In this document: in pieces, positions 1 through 6,947 of the stretch
Layout: the number at the start of each line of letters is the position of its first letter
Position numbering within the stretch: position 1 is the first letter of the stretch
Assembly: GCA_947478005.1 (NCBI GenBank)
Contig: CANJVG010000027.1
Location: 1 to 32,238 of the forward strand
Reading direction: 5' to 3'
Origin: Bacteroidota bacterium
GTDB lineage: Bacteria; Bacteroidota; Bacteroidia; Chitinophagales; LD1
Length of the DNA: 32,238 nt
Made by a program: the position numbers and the translations under genes
Notes under the pieces: model-generated
The model's input: only the letters and a program-made list of their open reading frames with translations
What the model was told of the DNA's origin: nothing
Databases searched by the model: none

Positions 1-536
1 GCAAACTTCCAGCAATTGTCAAATTTATCAGGGTTTGATTTTATTCTGAATTCAATCGGAATATCTACATATTGTAAAGTGATTTTGTTCACTTTATAAT
101 CACTCGGATTTGCCAATGCCTCTAAATGTGATCCTACAGAGTCCTCTACTAAACCATGTCTGCTATAAATATTCGAACAGCTATAGCCAATGCCTGGCGC
201 AAAACTGAAACGAGAATGCTTGATTCTAAAATCCCAGGAGAAATAAATGTTTACACCGCGCGAATACCATTTTGGCTTCAGGTCACCTCCGGTAATTCTT
301 GAATCATTCTTGTTGTAAATCCAATTGCTGAAAATAAAGTCAAAAGCAAAGCGGTCTTTCGAAAACTTCTGATACTTCTTCTCAACCTCGTTACGCTTGG
401 CTTGTCTGGCTGCTTTTATAGCCTGCTCTTCGGGCGTAGCAGTCTTCGATTTCTTCATCACTTTTACAGAATCCTGCTCTGCGGCAAATGTACTAAGCGA
501 TAAAAAAAACGAAACGACAAACAATATTTTCTTCAT
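1..536 (-). CDS. Outer-membrane beta-barrel protein (PorT-like), 3' truncated by window edge
   Basis: Reading the minus strand from the ATG at 536, the frame is open to the window edge, giving about 178 residues. The protein begins MKKILFVVSFFLSLSTFAAE, a clear signal peptide. A charged segment rich in Lys, Arg and Glu (about residues 25-60) follows. After that come alternating aromatic and polar stretches such as FDFIFSNWIY, VNIYFSWDFRI and FSFAPGIGYS, which look like transmembrane beta strands of a small outer-membrane barrel. This is the usual look of Bacteroidota 'outer membrane beta-barrel' (PorT/OMP_b-brl) proteins; the exact role is unknown. The C-terminal part lies outside the window. 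A TACATTTG -7-like box lies just upstream, so it probably has its own promoter and is not simply read through from nadE. Confidence 0.75.
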   Translation of the reverse strand, partial: MKKILFVVSFFLSLSTFAAEQDSVKVMKKSKTATPEEQAIKAARQAKRNEVEKKYQKFSKDRFAFDFIFSNWIYNKNDSRITGGDLKPKWYSRGVNIYFSWDFRIKHSRFSFAPGIGYSCSNIYSRHGLVEDSVGSHLEALANPSDYKVNKITLQYVDIPIEFRIKSNPDKFDNCWKF

Positions 537-565
537 GATAGTTTTTTAAGCCCCTTTAAACGAGC

Positions 566-575
566 GGCAAATGTA
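566..575 (-). promoter_or_regulatory. Candidate -7 promoter box for the barrel-protein gene
   Basis: On the minus strand this reads TACATTTGCC, an exact match to the Bacteroidota -7 consensus TAnnTTTG, about 30 bases before the ATG at 536. I do not see a good TTG -33 box at the usual 19-21 base distance, so this is only a partial promoter match. Confidence 0.4.
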
Positions 576-614
576 ATTATTGTGGGCAAAGTCCCGTTCG
601 TGGATTTTAGCCGT

Positions 615-2261
615 TCAACCTAGGTATTTCCCCTCAATATTCATCCTGCGTCCCATGCCAAATGCTTTTGGCGAAACACGCAATATCGGAGGAGCCTGAA
701 AGCGTTTCCATTCGCTACCATTTACCAATTTCAATACACGGTCAACCAATGGCTTTTCAAAACCCAACGCTACTAACTCTTTCGGGCCTTGGCGTTTTTC
801 GATGTATTGATAAAGGATTTTGTCGAGCACATCATATTCAGGAAGCGAATCAGAATCTTTTTGATTAGGACGAAGTTCTGCCGAAGGTGCTTTTGAAATG
901 ATGTTTTGCGGAATTATTTCTTCGTTGCGATTAATGTAATGTGCCAGCTCATACACCTGTGTTTTGTATACATCACCCAGCACCGCCAATCCGCCACACA
1001 TGTCGCCATATAAAGTTCCGTAGCCTACCGATGCTTCGCTTTTGTTTGTTGTATTCAAAAGAATGTAACCAAACTTATTGCTGAAAGCCATCAACAAAAC
1101 TCCCCGCACCCGCGCCTGTAGGTTTTCTTCAGCCACATTGAATGGAAGGCCATTAAAGTGCGGCTCTAATGTTTCGAGAAACGACTGAAAGTTCTGTTCA
1201 ATCGGAATGGTTTCATATTTCGTTCCGAGATTTTCACAAAGCTGTATTGCATCAACCAAAGAATGGTCGCTTGAGTAGCCCGAAGGCAACAAGAGCGATA
1301 GGACATTTTCTTTCCCCAGCGCCTCCACTGCGAGATACAGAACAAGAGCCGAATCAATTCCCCCGCTTAAACCGAGGATTGCTTTCTTAAATCCAAGCTT
1401 TGAAAAGTAATCGTGGATGCCGAGTATGAGGGCATTGTGAACAAGTCCGATGTCCGATGTCCGATGTCGGGTGTTTGAATTTTCTTCAGACTTCGCACTT
1501 CGGACTTCGGACTCAAAAAAAAGAAGCTCTTCTTCAAAAAATTTCAGTTGCTCTACGATTTCTCCCATTTCATTCACCACTACGCTTCCTCCATCAAAAA
1601 TCAATTCGGTTTGGGCGCCAACCTGGTTTACATACACCATCGGGATTTTGTAGCGCGCCACATTTGCTCGAATTACTTTCAATCGCGCTTCGTGCTGAAT
1701 ATAGCTGAAGGGAGAAGCCGAGAGGTTGATAATTATGTCGGGTGATTGCTTTATTAATTCATCGAGTGGGCAGGCGGGGTAAAGAGGATTTTCATCGCCA
1801 ATATTCCAGATGTCTTCGCAGATGGTGACGGCAAGCCTCTTTCCTTTAAAAAGAACTACCTCAAAGGTTTTGTTGGGTTCGAAGTAGCGGTATTCATCAA
1901 ATACATCGTAAGTTGGCAACAGCGTTTTGTCTATAATCTGTTTCACTTTGCCCTCATACAGAAAGAAGGCGGAGTTGAATAAATCCTTGCCTTCTTTCAC
2001 CGGGTTTCTGCGCGGGCAACCAACTATGGCGGCTACCTTGGTGGTACGTTTTGCAATTTCATTAAGAGCCTCAGCGCATTGCGAAATGAAATCGTCAAAC
2101 TCTAAAAAATCGCGGGAGGGGTAGCCGCTTATGCAAAGCTCGCTGAAGACTATGAGGTCGGCCTGTTGCGCTTCGGCAGTTTGGATGGCGGCAATTATTT
2201 TGCCGGTGTTGGCAGCGAAGTTGCCTACATGGTAATTTAATTGGGCGAGGCAGATTTTCAT
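615..2261 (-). CDS. nadE: Glutamine-dependent NAD+ synthetase
   Basis: NadE makes NAD+ from deamido-NAD+, ATP and glutamine in the cytoplasm, the last step of NAD biosynthesis. The 548-residue protein has an N-terminal nitrilase-type glutaminase domain with the Glu-Lys-Cys triad at Glu41 (FSELCISGYP), Lys112 (DKTLLPTYD) and Cys148 (TICEDIW). The C-terminal synthetase domain carries the ATP-pyrophosphatase loop SGGIDS at 299-304 and the NTTNKSE stretch. The frame extends 23 codons upstream, but MKICLAQLNYHVGNF is the typical N-terminus of the family, so I chose the ATG at 2261. Oddity: residues about 250-271 (ESEVRSAKSEENSNTRHRTS...) are encoded by 7-bp tandem repeats and sit in the linker between the two domains, which looks like an inserted repeat tract (see findings). 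Function is secure; whether the insert is tolerated or selected is unknown. Confidence 0.95.
   Translation of the reverse strand: MKICLAQLNYHVGNFAANTGKIIAAIQTAEAQQADLIVFSELCISGYPSRDFLEFDDFISQCAEALNEIAKRTTKVAAIVGCPRRNPVKEGKDLFNSAFFLYEGKVKQIIDKTLLPTYDVFDEYRYFEPNKTFEVVLFKGKRLAVTICEDIWNIGDENPLYPACPLDELIKQSPDIIINLSASPFSYIQHEARLKVIRANVARYKIPMVYVNQVGAQTELIFDGGSVVVNEMGEIVEQLKFFEEELLFFESEVRSAKSEENSNTRHRTSDIGLVHNALILGIHDYFSKLGFKKAILGLSGGIDSALVLYLAVEALGKENVLSLLLPSGYSSDHSLVDAIQLCENLGTKYETIPIEQNFQSFLETLEPHFNGLPFNVAEENLQARVRGVLLMAFSNKFGYILLNTTNKSEASVGYGTLYGDMCGGLAVLGDVYKTQVYELAHYINRNEEIIPQNIISKAPSAELRPNQKDSDSLPEYDVLDKILYQYIEKRQGPKELVALGFEKPLVDRVLKLVNGSEWKRFQAPPILRVSPKAFGMGRRMNIEGKYLG
1446..1510. repeat. 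Two 7-bp tandem repeat tracts inside nadE
   Basis: On the plus strand TCCGATG occurs three times in a row (1446-1466) followed by a degenerate copy TCGGGTG. ACTTCGC-ACTTCGG-ACTTCGG fills 1490-1510. The two tracts are related (GTCCGAT versus ACTTCGG read as GTCCGAA on the other strand). The whole stretch is in frame with nadE and encodes a hydrophilic Ser/Glu/Arg/Lys-rich linker. Confidence 0.8.
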
Positions 2262-2740
2262 TGGGGCAAAGAGAAGAAAAACCTTTGAAACCCCTAAATT
2301 GGTTGAGAGGGACTTTGGCTGCCTGCGCAAAAATGGGTTGGGGGAGAGGTGGACAGAGGGTTTTATTTTATAAAGGGGGTTAGGTGGAGTGTTTTGGGGT
2401 GATCCTGAATGAATCAGTATTTGGTTTTTAGATTACAGAGGGGGTGGGGTGGGGTGTGAATTGGCTATTTTTTGAGATAAAATCGGTGTTTATGGATTAA
2501 TGAAGGCTTTGTGAGGTTGGTTGGCATGAGTTCTGCCGGATTTGGGACCGAGAGGAAGGTGGAAGGGGAGTCGACAAGGGATAGTAGTGGAAATCCTTTT
2601 TTTGCTTTCGGCTAAACAAAAAAAATACAAGGTGTTTCGCTTCGCAGAGCCTTAGCTCAACATGACAACAAGCAAAAAAGATTGTAACAGATAGCCCGAC
2701 CCCGACCGCTTTGGGGCGGGGATGCGGCATGTTTGTTATT
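2262..2740. other. Non-coding stretch between nadE and the permease; G-rich tract plus probable dispersed repeat
   Basis: I see no credible gene in these 479 bases. Positions about 2330-2460 are strongly G-rich on the plus strand, ending in GGGGGTGGGGTGGGG at 2440-2454, three long G-runs that could favour unusual DNA structure. Positions about 2570-2724 look like a dispersed intergenic repeat (separate entry). The nadE promoter must lie near 2262-2340 on the minus strand; a TCTCTTTG sequence just ahead of its ATG is the nearest, imperfect, -7-like box. Confidence 0.6.
2572..2724. repeat. Probable dispersed intergenic repeat with GC-rich hairpin
   Basis: On the minus strand this stretch begins with an imperfect hairpin (CCCCGCCCC...GGTCGGGG, plus-strand positions about 2699-2720). 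It continues GGGCTATCTGTTACAATC, then TGAGCTAAGGCTCTGCGAAG, and ends AAGGATTTCCACTACTATCC. From memory, very similar blocks recur between genes in many Bacteroidota genomes; I cannot run the search. The hairpin begins about 17-20 bases after the permease stop codon, and a T-run (CTTTTTTG) follows some 20 bases later, so the element could also end permease transcription. Confidence 0.45.
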
Positions 2741-4060
2741 TTATTTCTTGTCGCTCGAATTAAACATCTTGTAAAGCACAAAAGCCACCGCTATTACCGC
2801 AAAGTAAATGATGGCAAGTTGAAAGTTGTAGTAGGTCATAGCTACCAGTGCCACCGAAGCGATGGTCAGAGCAATCAACGGAAGCACCGGATAGAAAGGC
2901 ACATGAAAGGGCCGGTGCATATCGGGCTCGGTTTGTCGCAGGCGGATTATGCTGAGGCAGGAAACAATGTAGAGACAGATGGCCCCGAATACAGAAATGG
3001 TGATGATGTCGCCTGTGCGACCTGTGAAGAGCGCGGCAATGCCGAGCACCATATTGGCAACCAGCGCCCAGTGGGGTGTGTGAAACCGCGGATGGATTCT
3101 GCCCAACATGCGTGGAAACTGACCTACCTTGCCAAACTCATAAGTGACTCTACCGGCAGCGAGCAACAGACCATTGAACGAAGCTACAAAACCAAACAGA
3201 CCGACACTCACCAGCATGTGATACATAAAGCCACCGTTGCCGGTGATTTGGCCGAGAGCCATGGGTAGTGGCGAATCGGAAACGGCACCGGCTTTGTCAT
3301 ACACTACTTTCTCCCAGCCGCCCACACCTATGGCGCTGCAAAAAGTCATGGCGGCCAGGATGCCGAGGGTTATCATTGAATACATAAAACCTTTGGTGAT
3401 ATTCTGTTGCGGGTTGATTGTTTCTTCGGCTACGTTAGCCAGGCCTTCCATGCCCAGAAAAAACCAGATGGCAAAAGGAATGGCCGCAAAAATGCCGGAG
3501 ATGCCGTGCGGAAATGGATTGGTTTGCAGGTTCTGAATTTGAAAGTGAGGAAGGGTGAGTGCAGCAAACAGACTCAATTCACCCACGGCAATAATAGTGA
3601 TGATGAGCTCGAAGGTGGCAGAGATTTTTACACCGAGAATATTGATGCCCGTGAAAACGAAATAAGCTAAAATGGCGAAGACCATGGCATCGACAGCGGG
3701 AAAGAGTAAATGAAAATAGGCACCAATGCCGAGGGCAATAGCCGGTGGTGCAAAAACAAATTCAATCCACTGCGCCATGCCGGCTATAAAACCAATATCG
3801 CGACCAAAAGCACGACCGGCATAATCAAATGCTCCTCCAGCTTTGGGAATAGCACATGCCAATTCGGAATAAGAAAGCGAGAAGGTGATGTACATGATGA
3901 GAATGAAAATGGTAGCAATACCTAAGCCTACCGTGCCGCCTTTATCCAGCCCGATATTCCACCCGAAATACATACCCGAAATAACATAGCCCACACCTAG
4001 ACCCCAAAGCATAAGAGGGGTGAGTGTTTTTTGTAAGTGTCCGCTGTTGGTTTGTTCCAT
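2741..4060 (-). CDS. APC-superfamily permease, ethanolamine permease type
   Basis: The 439-residue product is an inner-membrane transporter with about 12 hydrophobic segments. The N-terminal stretch LMLWGLGVGYVISGMYFGWN is characteristic of the ethanolamine permease branch of the amino acid-polyamine-organocation superfamily. The family signature region around SYSELACAIPKAGGAFDYAG is also intact. Likely role: uptake of ethanolamine or a related small amine or amino acid by proton symport; the substrate is inferred from family resemblance only. The frame can be extended to an upstream TTG at 4081, but the ATG at 4060 (MEQTNSGHLQKTLTP) is the better start. It is transcribed divergently from the aldehyde dehydrogenase with 122 bases between start codons. 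No ethanolamine ammonia-lyase genes are in the window, so the link to ethanolamine breakdown is unproven. Confidence 0.85.
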   Translation of the reverse strand: MEQTNSGHLQKTLTPLMLWGLGVGYVISGMYFGWNIGLDKGGTVGLGIATIFILIMYITFSLSYSELACAIPKAGGAFDYAGRAFGRDIGFIAGMAQWIEFVFAPPAIALGIGAYFHLLFPAVDAMVFAILAYFVFTGINILGVKISATFELIITIIAVGELSLFAALTLPHFQIQNLQTNPFPHGISGIFAAIPFAIWFFLGMEGLANVAEETINPQQNITKGFMYSMITLGILAAMTFCSAIGVGGWEKVVYDKAGAVSDSPLPMALGQITGNGGFMYHMLVSVGLFGFVASFNGLLLAAGRVTYEFGKVGQFPRMLGRIHPRFHTPHWALVANMVLGIAALFTGRTGDIITISVFGAICLYIVSCLSIIRLRQTEPDMHRPFHVPFYPVLPLIALTIASVALVAMTYYNFQLAIIYFAVIAVAFVLYKMFNSSDKK

Positions 4061-4132
4061 AAAAATTGTTTCTAAAATCAAATGAAATTTAATTCGTGTG
4101 AATTATACAATTCGGCTCAGAGAAATTCGTCC

Positions 4133-4162
4133 TTTTGTAAGCAGAAATTATTTCTATTTTTA
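4133..4162 (+). promoter_or_regulatory. Candidate promoter for the aldehyde dehydrogenase
   Basis: TTTTG at 4133-4137 and TATTTTTA at 4155-4162 are separated by 17 bases, close to the Bacteroidota TTTG / TAnnTTTG arrangement, and lie 21 bases ahead of the ATG at 4183. The -7 box is imperfect. Confidence 0.35.
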
Positions 4163-4182
4163 GCAGCCTTAAAACAAACGTT

Positions 4183-5637
4183 ATGGAAACAGCTACAGCA
4201 ACAGCGGTAAAAAGCATACCCATCAGCCCTAACACCAAGCTCGAAGAGATATTCAGAATTTACGATGCGCAGAAAAGAAATGGTCAGCAGGTAAAAAACT
4301 CAACGGCCAAGGAGCGCAAATCAAAATTGAAGAAATTCATTGCCGTAGTAATGGAAATGCGTCCGCAGATTGAAGATGCAGTATTTGCCGATTTGCAAAA
4401 GCCCAAAGTTGAAACGAGCTACGCAGAAATCTATAACACGGTTTCAGAATGTCGTCATGCAATTGCCAACCTCGATGAGTGGATGGCTCCGCATGAAGTA
4501 GAAACTCCGATGCTGTATATCGGCTCTACTTCAAAAATTGTTTCTGAACCCAAGGGTATGGCATTGTTACTTACACCGTGGAACTATCCTTTTCAAATGC
4601 CCGCTCAGCACTTAGTGGCTGCCGTAGCTGCGGGTTGCACTGTTATTATTAAACCTTCTGAATTTACACCACGTACTTCAGCTATTGTGAAAGAAGTACT
4701 TGGAAAAGTGTTTGCTGAAAATGAAGTAGCAGTTATAGAAGGAGACCATTCGGTTTCTACCGAACTGCTGAAACTGAAATTCGACCATATTCATTTTACG
4801 GGGTCACCAAATGTTGGCAAAGTAGTAATGCACGCTGCCGCAGACCATCTCACTTCAGTTACGCTGGAACTGGGTGGTAAATCGCCTGTGATAATTGATG
4901 AAACAGCCAATATTGATGCGGCTGTGAAAAAAATTACCTGGGGCAAACTCATCAACTGCGGACAAACCTGCATTGCTCCTGATTATATTCTGATTCACGA
5001 AAGCAAGAAAGATGAATTTGTTTCGAAGTTGGTAGCCAACATCAAAAAAGTATTTGGGGAAGATGTGCAGAAAAGCAAGGATATCAGCCATATCATCAAC
5101 AACCGTCACTTCAATCGCATCAAACGTTTGCTGGAAGATGCCGTAAGCAAAGGCGCAAAAATTGAAACCGGTGGACAAACAGATGAAGCAGATAACTTCT
5201 TTGCACCAACCGTTCTAACAAATGTATCGCTTGATTCGAAAGTAATGGAAGAAGAAATCTTCGGACCTATTCTTCCCGTTATTGCTTACAACGATGAAAG
5301 CCAGGTTTTGAATATTATCAATGGAAAGGAGAAGCCATTGGCTCTTTATATTTTCTCGGCTAAAGGAAGTAAACAAGAGTTTTGGTTGAATAATACAACT
5401 GCAGGAGGGACTTGTATCAATGATAATCTGGTTCATATTTCTCAACCGAACCTGCCGTTTGGTGGGGTAAATAATTCGGGCATTGGAAAATCGTTCGGAC
5501 ATTTTGGATTTAAGGAATTCAGCAACGAACGCGCGGTGCTCAAAGCATTGCACAGCGGAAGTGTGGTAACTCCTTTATGGCAGCCTTATGGCAAGTTGGC
5601 GAAGACGGTTACGGATTTCATGATTAAATATTTGTAA
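4183..5637 (+). CDS. Aldehyde dehydrogenase, class 3 (fatty-aldehyde type)
   Basis: NAD(P)+-dependent oxidation of an aldehyde to the carboxylic acid. The 484-residue protein has the full ALDH fold. TPWNYPFQMP lies in the cofactor-binding half, FTGSPNVGK is the nucleotide-contact loop, the general-base Glu229 is in LELGGKSP and the nucleophile Cys263 in NCGQTCIAPDY. LPFGGVNNSGIGKSFG lies near the C-terminus. The NCGQTCIAPDY form and the moderate length place it in the ALDH3/fatty-aldehyde branch (AlkH/ALDH3-like) rather than the betaine- or succinate-semialdehyde branches. About 20 residues at the N-terminus are poorly conserved-looking, and the C-terminus ends in a short hydrophobic/basic tail (VTDFMIKYL) that might touch the membrane. 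The small lipoprotein gene begins 21 bases after its stop, so the two are probably cotranscribed. The natural substrate is not deducible here. Confidence 0.92.
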   Translation: METATATAVKSIPISPNTKLEEIFRIYDAQKRNGQQVKNSTAKERKSKLKKFIAVVMEMRPQIEDAVFADLQKPKVETSYAEIYNTVSECRHAIANLDEWMAPHEVETPMLYIGSTSKIVSEPKGMALLLTPWNYPFQMPAQHLVAAVAAGCTVIIKPSEFTPRTSAIVKEVLGKVFAENEVAVIEGDHSVSTELLKLKFDHIHFTGSPNVGKVVMHAAADHLTSVTLELGGKSPVIIDETANIDAAVKKITWGKLINCGQTCIAPDYILIHESKKDEFVSKLVANIKKVFGEDVQKSKDISHIINNRHFNRIKRLLEDAVSKGAKIETGGQTDEADNFFAPTVLTNVSLDSKVMEEEIFGPILPVIAYNDESQVLNIINGKEKPLALYIFSAKGSKQEFWLNNTTAGGTCINDNLVHISQPNLPFGGVNNSGIGKSFGHFGFKEFSNERAVLKALHSGSVVTPLWQPYGKLAKTVTDFMIKYL

Positions 5638-5658
5638 ACTTGCCGCAATAAAGTAACG

Positions 5659-6138
5659 ATGAAGAAAAGTTTGTTGGTAGTAACTCTTTCAGTTTTTATT
5701 GGAGCCATTGGCTTTCTCAACGGTTGCAAAAAGACGGAAGAGAGCGAACCGCTTGAACCAATTTCGTTGGTAAGTCCTGATACGGCTATCACCCGCAAGT
5801 TTGCCGGTGATGCATTACCCATTGAAATCAAGTTCACTACTGACCGCCCTATCAATTATATTCTCGGAAAATATGACATTGATACTATGTACAATACCCC
5901 GGGTTACGTTGCTACTTATCCCGACACTTTGTTTTTTCAACGGCTTGATACCTTGGAGCCTCGTGTAAACAGATACACTTATACAGGCACATATATCACT
6001 CCTGATACACTTCTTCCATTCGATGTGGTTCGTTTTAGAGTTACTTTCGAAGCGGGTTCTTCGGTGTTTAAAACCGGACAAAATTATCCCGCAGGAAAGG
6101 TTTCTTACACGAAAGAGTTTAAAATAAATGTGAGATAG
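5659..6138 (+). CDS. Small lipoprotein of unknown function
   Basis: The 159-residue product starts with a lipoprotein signal peptide ending in the lipobox LNGC, with Cys23 as the predicted lipidated residue. The mature part begins KKTEESEPLEP, a short acidic linker, followed by a Thr/Tyr/Asp-rich region with alternating strands (for example FDVVRFRVTFEAGS) that looks like a single beta-sandwich domain. I do not recognise the family. It follows the aldehyde dehydrogenase by 21 bases and is closed by a strong terminator, so it belongs to that transcription unit. It is probably anchored in the outer or inner membrane facing the periplasm. Confidence 0.75.
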   Translation: MKKSLLVVTLSVFIGAIGFLNGCKKTEESEPLEPISLVSPDTAITRKFAGDALPIEIKFTTDRPINYILGKYDIDTMYNTPGYVATYPDTLFFQRLDTLEPRVNRYTYTGTYITPDTLLPFDVVRFRVTFEAGSSVFKTGQNYPAGKVSYTKEFKINVR

Positions 6139-6166
6139 GAAACAACAAAAATTAATTCCATAGAGT

Positions 6167-6207
6167 AAACCTTCTGAGCAAAATCAAGCGCAGAAGGTTT
6201 TTTATTT
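6167..6207 (+). terminator. Rho-independent terminator after the lipoprotein gene
   Basis: AAACCTTCTG (6167-6176) pairs with CAGAAGGTTT (6191-6200), followed by a T-run (TTTATTT). It starts 28 bases after the lipoprotein stop and separates this unit from pdxH. Confidence 0.85.
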
Positions 6208-6236
6208 AAATAGTTTTGCTTCAGAAAAAATGTAGC

Positions 6237-6875
6237 ATGTCATCCTCCAAAGATTTACACCAAAACAGGCGCAACTATACAAGGCACGAATTAACCGAGC
6301 ATAAAATTTCACCTAATCCGTATGAACAGTTTGGCTGGTGGCTGGAAGATGCCGGCAACGATGGTATTCTTGAGCCTAATGCGATGACGCTTTCAACAGC
6401 CACCAAAGAAGGAAAGCCTTCATCCCGTATTGTTTTGCTTAAAGCATTCAGCGAAGAAGGCTTTGTTTTTTACACTAACTATCACAGCCGAAAGGGCAAA
6501 GAAATTTCGGAAAACAATTCGGCTGCCCTGCTTTTTTTCTGGGATAAATTAGAGCGCCAGGTTCGCATTGAAGGAACGATTGAAAAAATTGAAGCGCATC
6601 TTTCGGAAAAATACTTTTCCTCTCGTCCATATGAAAGCAAACTAAGTGCTGTAATTTCAGAACAGAGTGAAGAAGTTCCTTCGAGAGAATTTCTTGAAGA
6701 CCGGCTAGAGGCAGTAAAGGATTTGGGAGAAATTAATCGTCCTGAAAACTGGGGAGGCTATATTCTTAAAGCTAATTACTTCGAATTTTGGCAAGGCCGA
6801 GCCAGTCGGCTACATGACCGTATTGTGTTTGTCTGGGAAAATGATGCTTGGAAGATTAAACGACTTGCTCCTTGA
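6237..6875 (+). CDS. pdxH: Pyridoxamine/pyridoxine 5'-phosphate oxidase
   Basis: PdxH oxidises pyridoxine or pyridoxamine 5'-phosphate to pyridoxal 5'-phosphate using FMN and oxygen. The 212-residue protein has the expected FMN-binding split-barrel motifs: MTLSTATKEGKPSSRIVLLK, FVFYTNYHSRKGKE and LLFFWDKLERQVRIEG. The substrate-contact region SAVISEQS follows, and the C-terminal signature is WGGYILKANYFEFWQGRASRLHDR. The frame reaches back to a TTG at 6216, but the ATG at 6237 (MSSSKDLHQNRR) is the natural start; the upstream codons overlap a spacer just after a terminator. It stands alone between two terminators and is convergent with the OmpA gene. Confidence 0.95.
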   Translation: MSSSKDLHQNRRNYTRHELTEHKISPNPYEQFGWWLEDAGNDGILEPNAMTLSTATKEGKPSSRIVLLKAFSEEGFVFYTNYHSRKGKEISENNSAALLFFWDKLERQVRIEGTIEKIEAHLSEKYFSSRPYESKLSAVISEQSEEVPSREFLEDRLEAVKDLGEINRPENWGGYILKANYFEFWQGRASRLHDRIVFVWENDAWKIKRLAP

Positions 6876-6891
6876 TTTGAGGATTTATTTA

Positions 6892-6934
6892 AAAAGCAAA
6901 AAAGCCAATCAACTTGATTGGCTTTTTTGCTTTT
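6892..6934. terminator. Bidirectional terminator between pdxH and the OmpA-family gene
   Basis: A near-perfect 20-bp stem: AAAAGCAAAAAAGCCAATCA (6892-6911) pairs with the complementary arm at 6915-6934. A-runs on the left and T-runs on the right let it work in both directions, as suits a convergent gene pair. Confidence 0.9.
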
Positions 6935-6947
6935 ATCCTTTTTGCTT

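Noticed and set aside
2440-2454. G-quadruplex
   Set aside because: Only three long G-runs stand together; a canonical four-run quadruplex would need a distant fourth run or splitting of one run.
2497-2781. 94-codon minus-strand frame overlapping the permease end and the intergenic repeat
   Set aside because: It begins inside the permease gene in another frame and otherwise translates the probable dispersed repeat; no translation signal.
2711-3268. 185-codon plus-strand frame opposite the permease
   Set aside because: Antisense shadow of a clear transporter gene; composition rich in His/Gln/Arg with no family resemblance.
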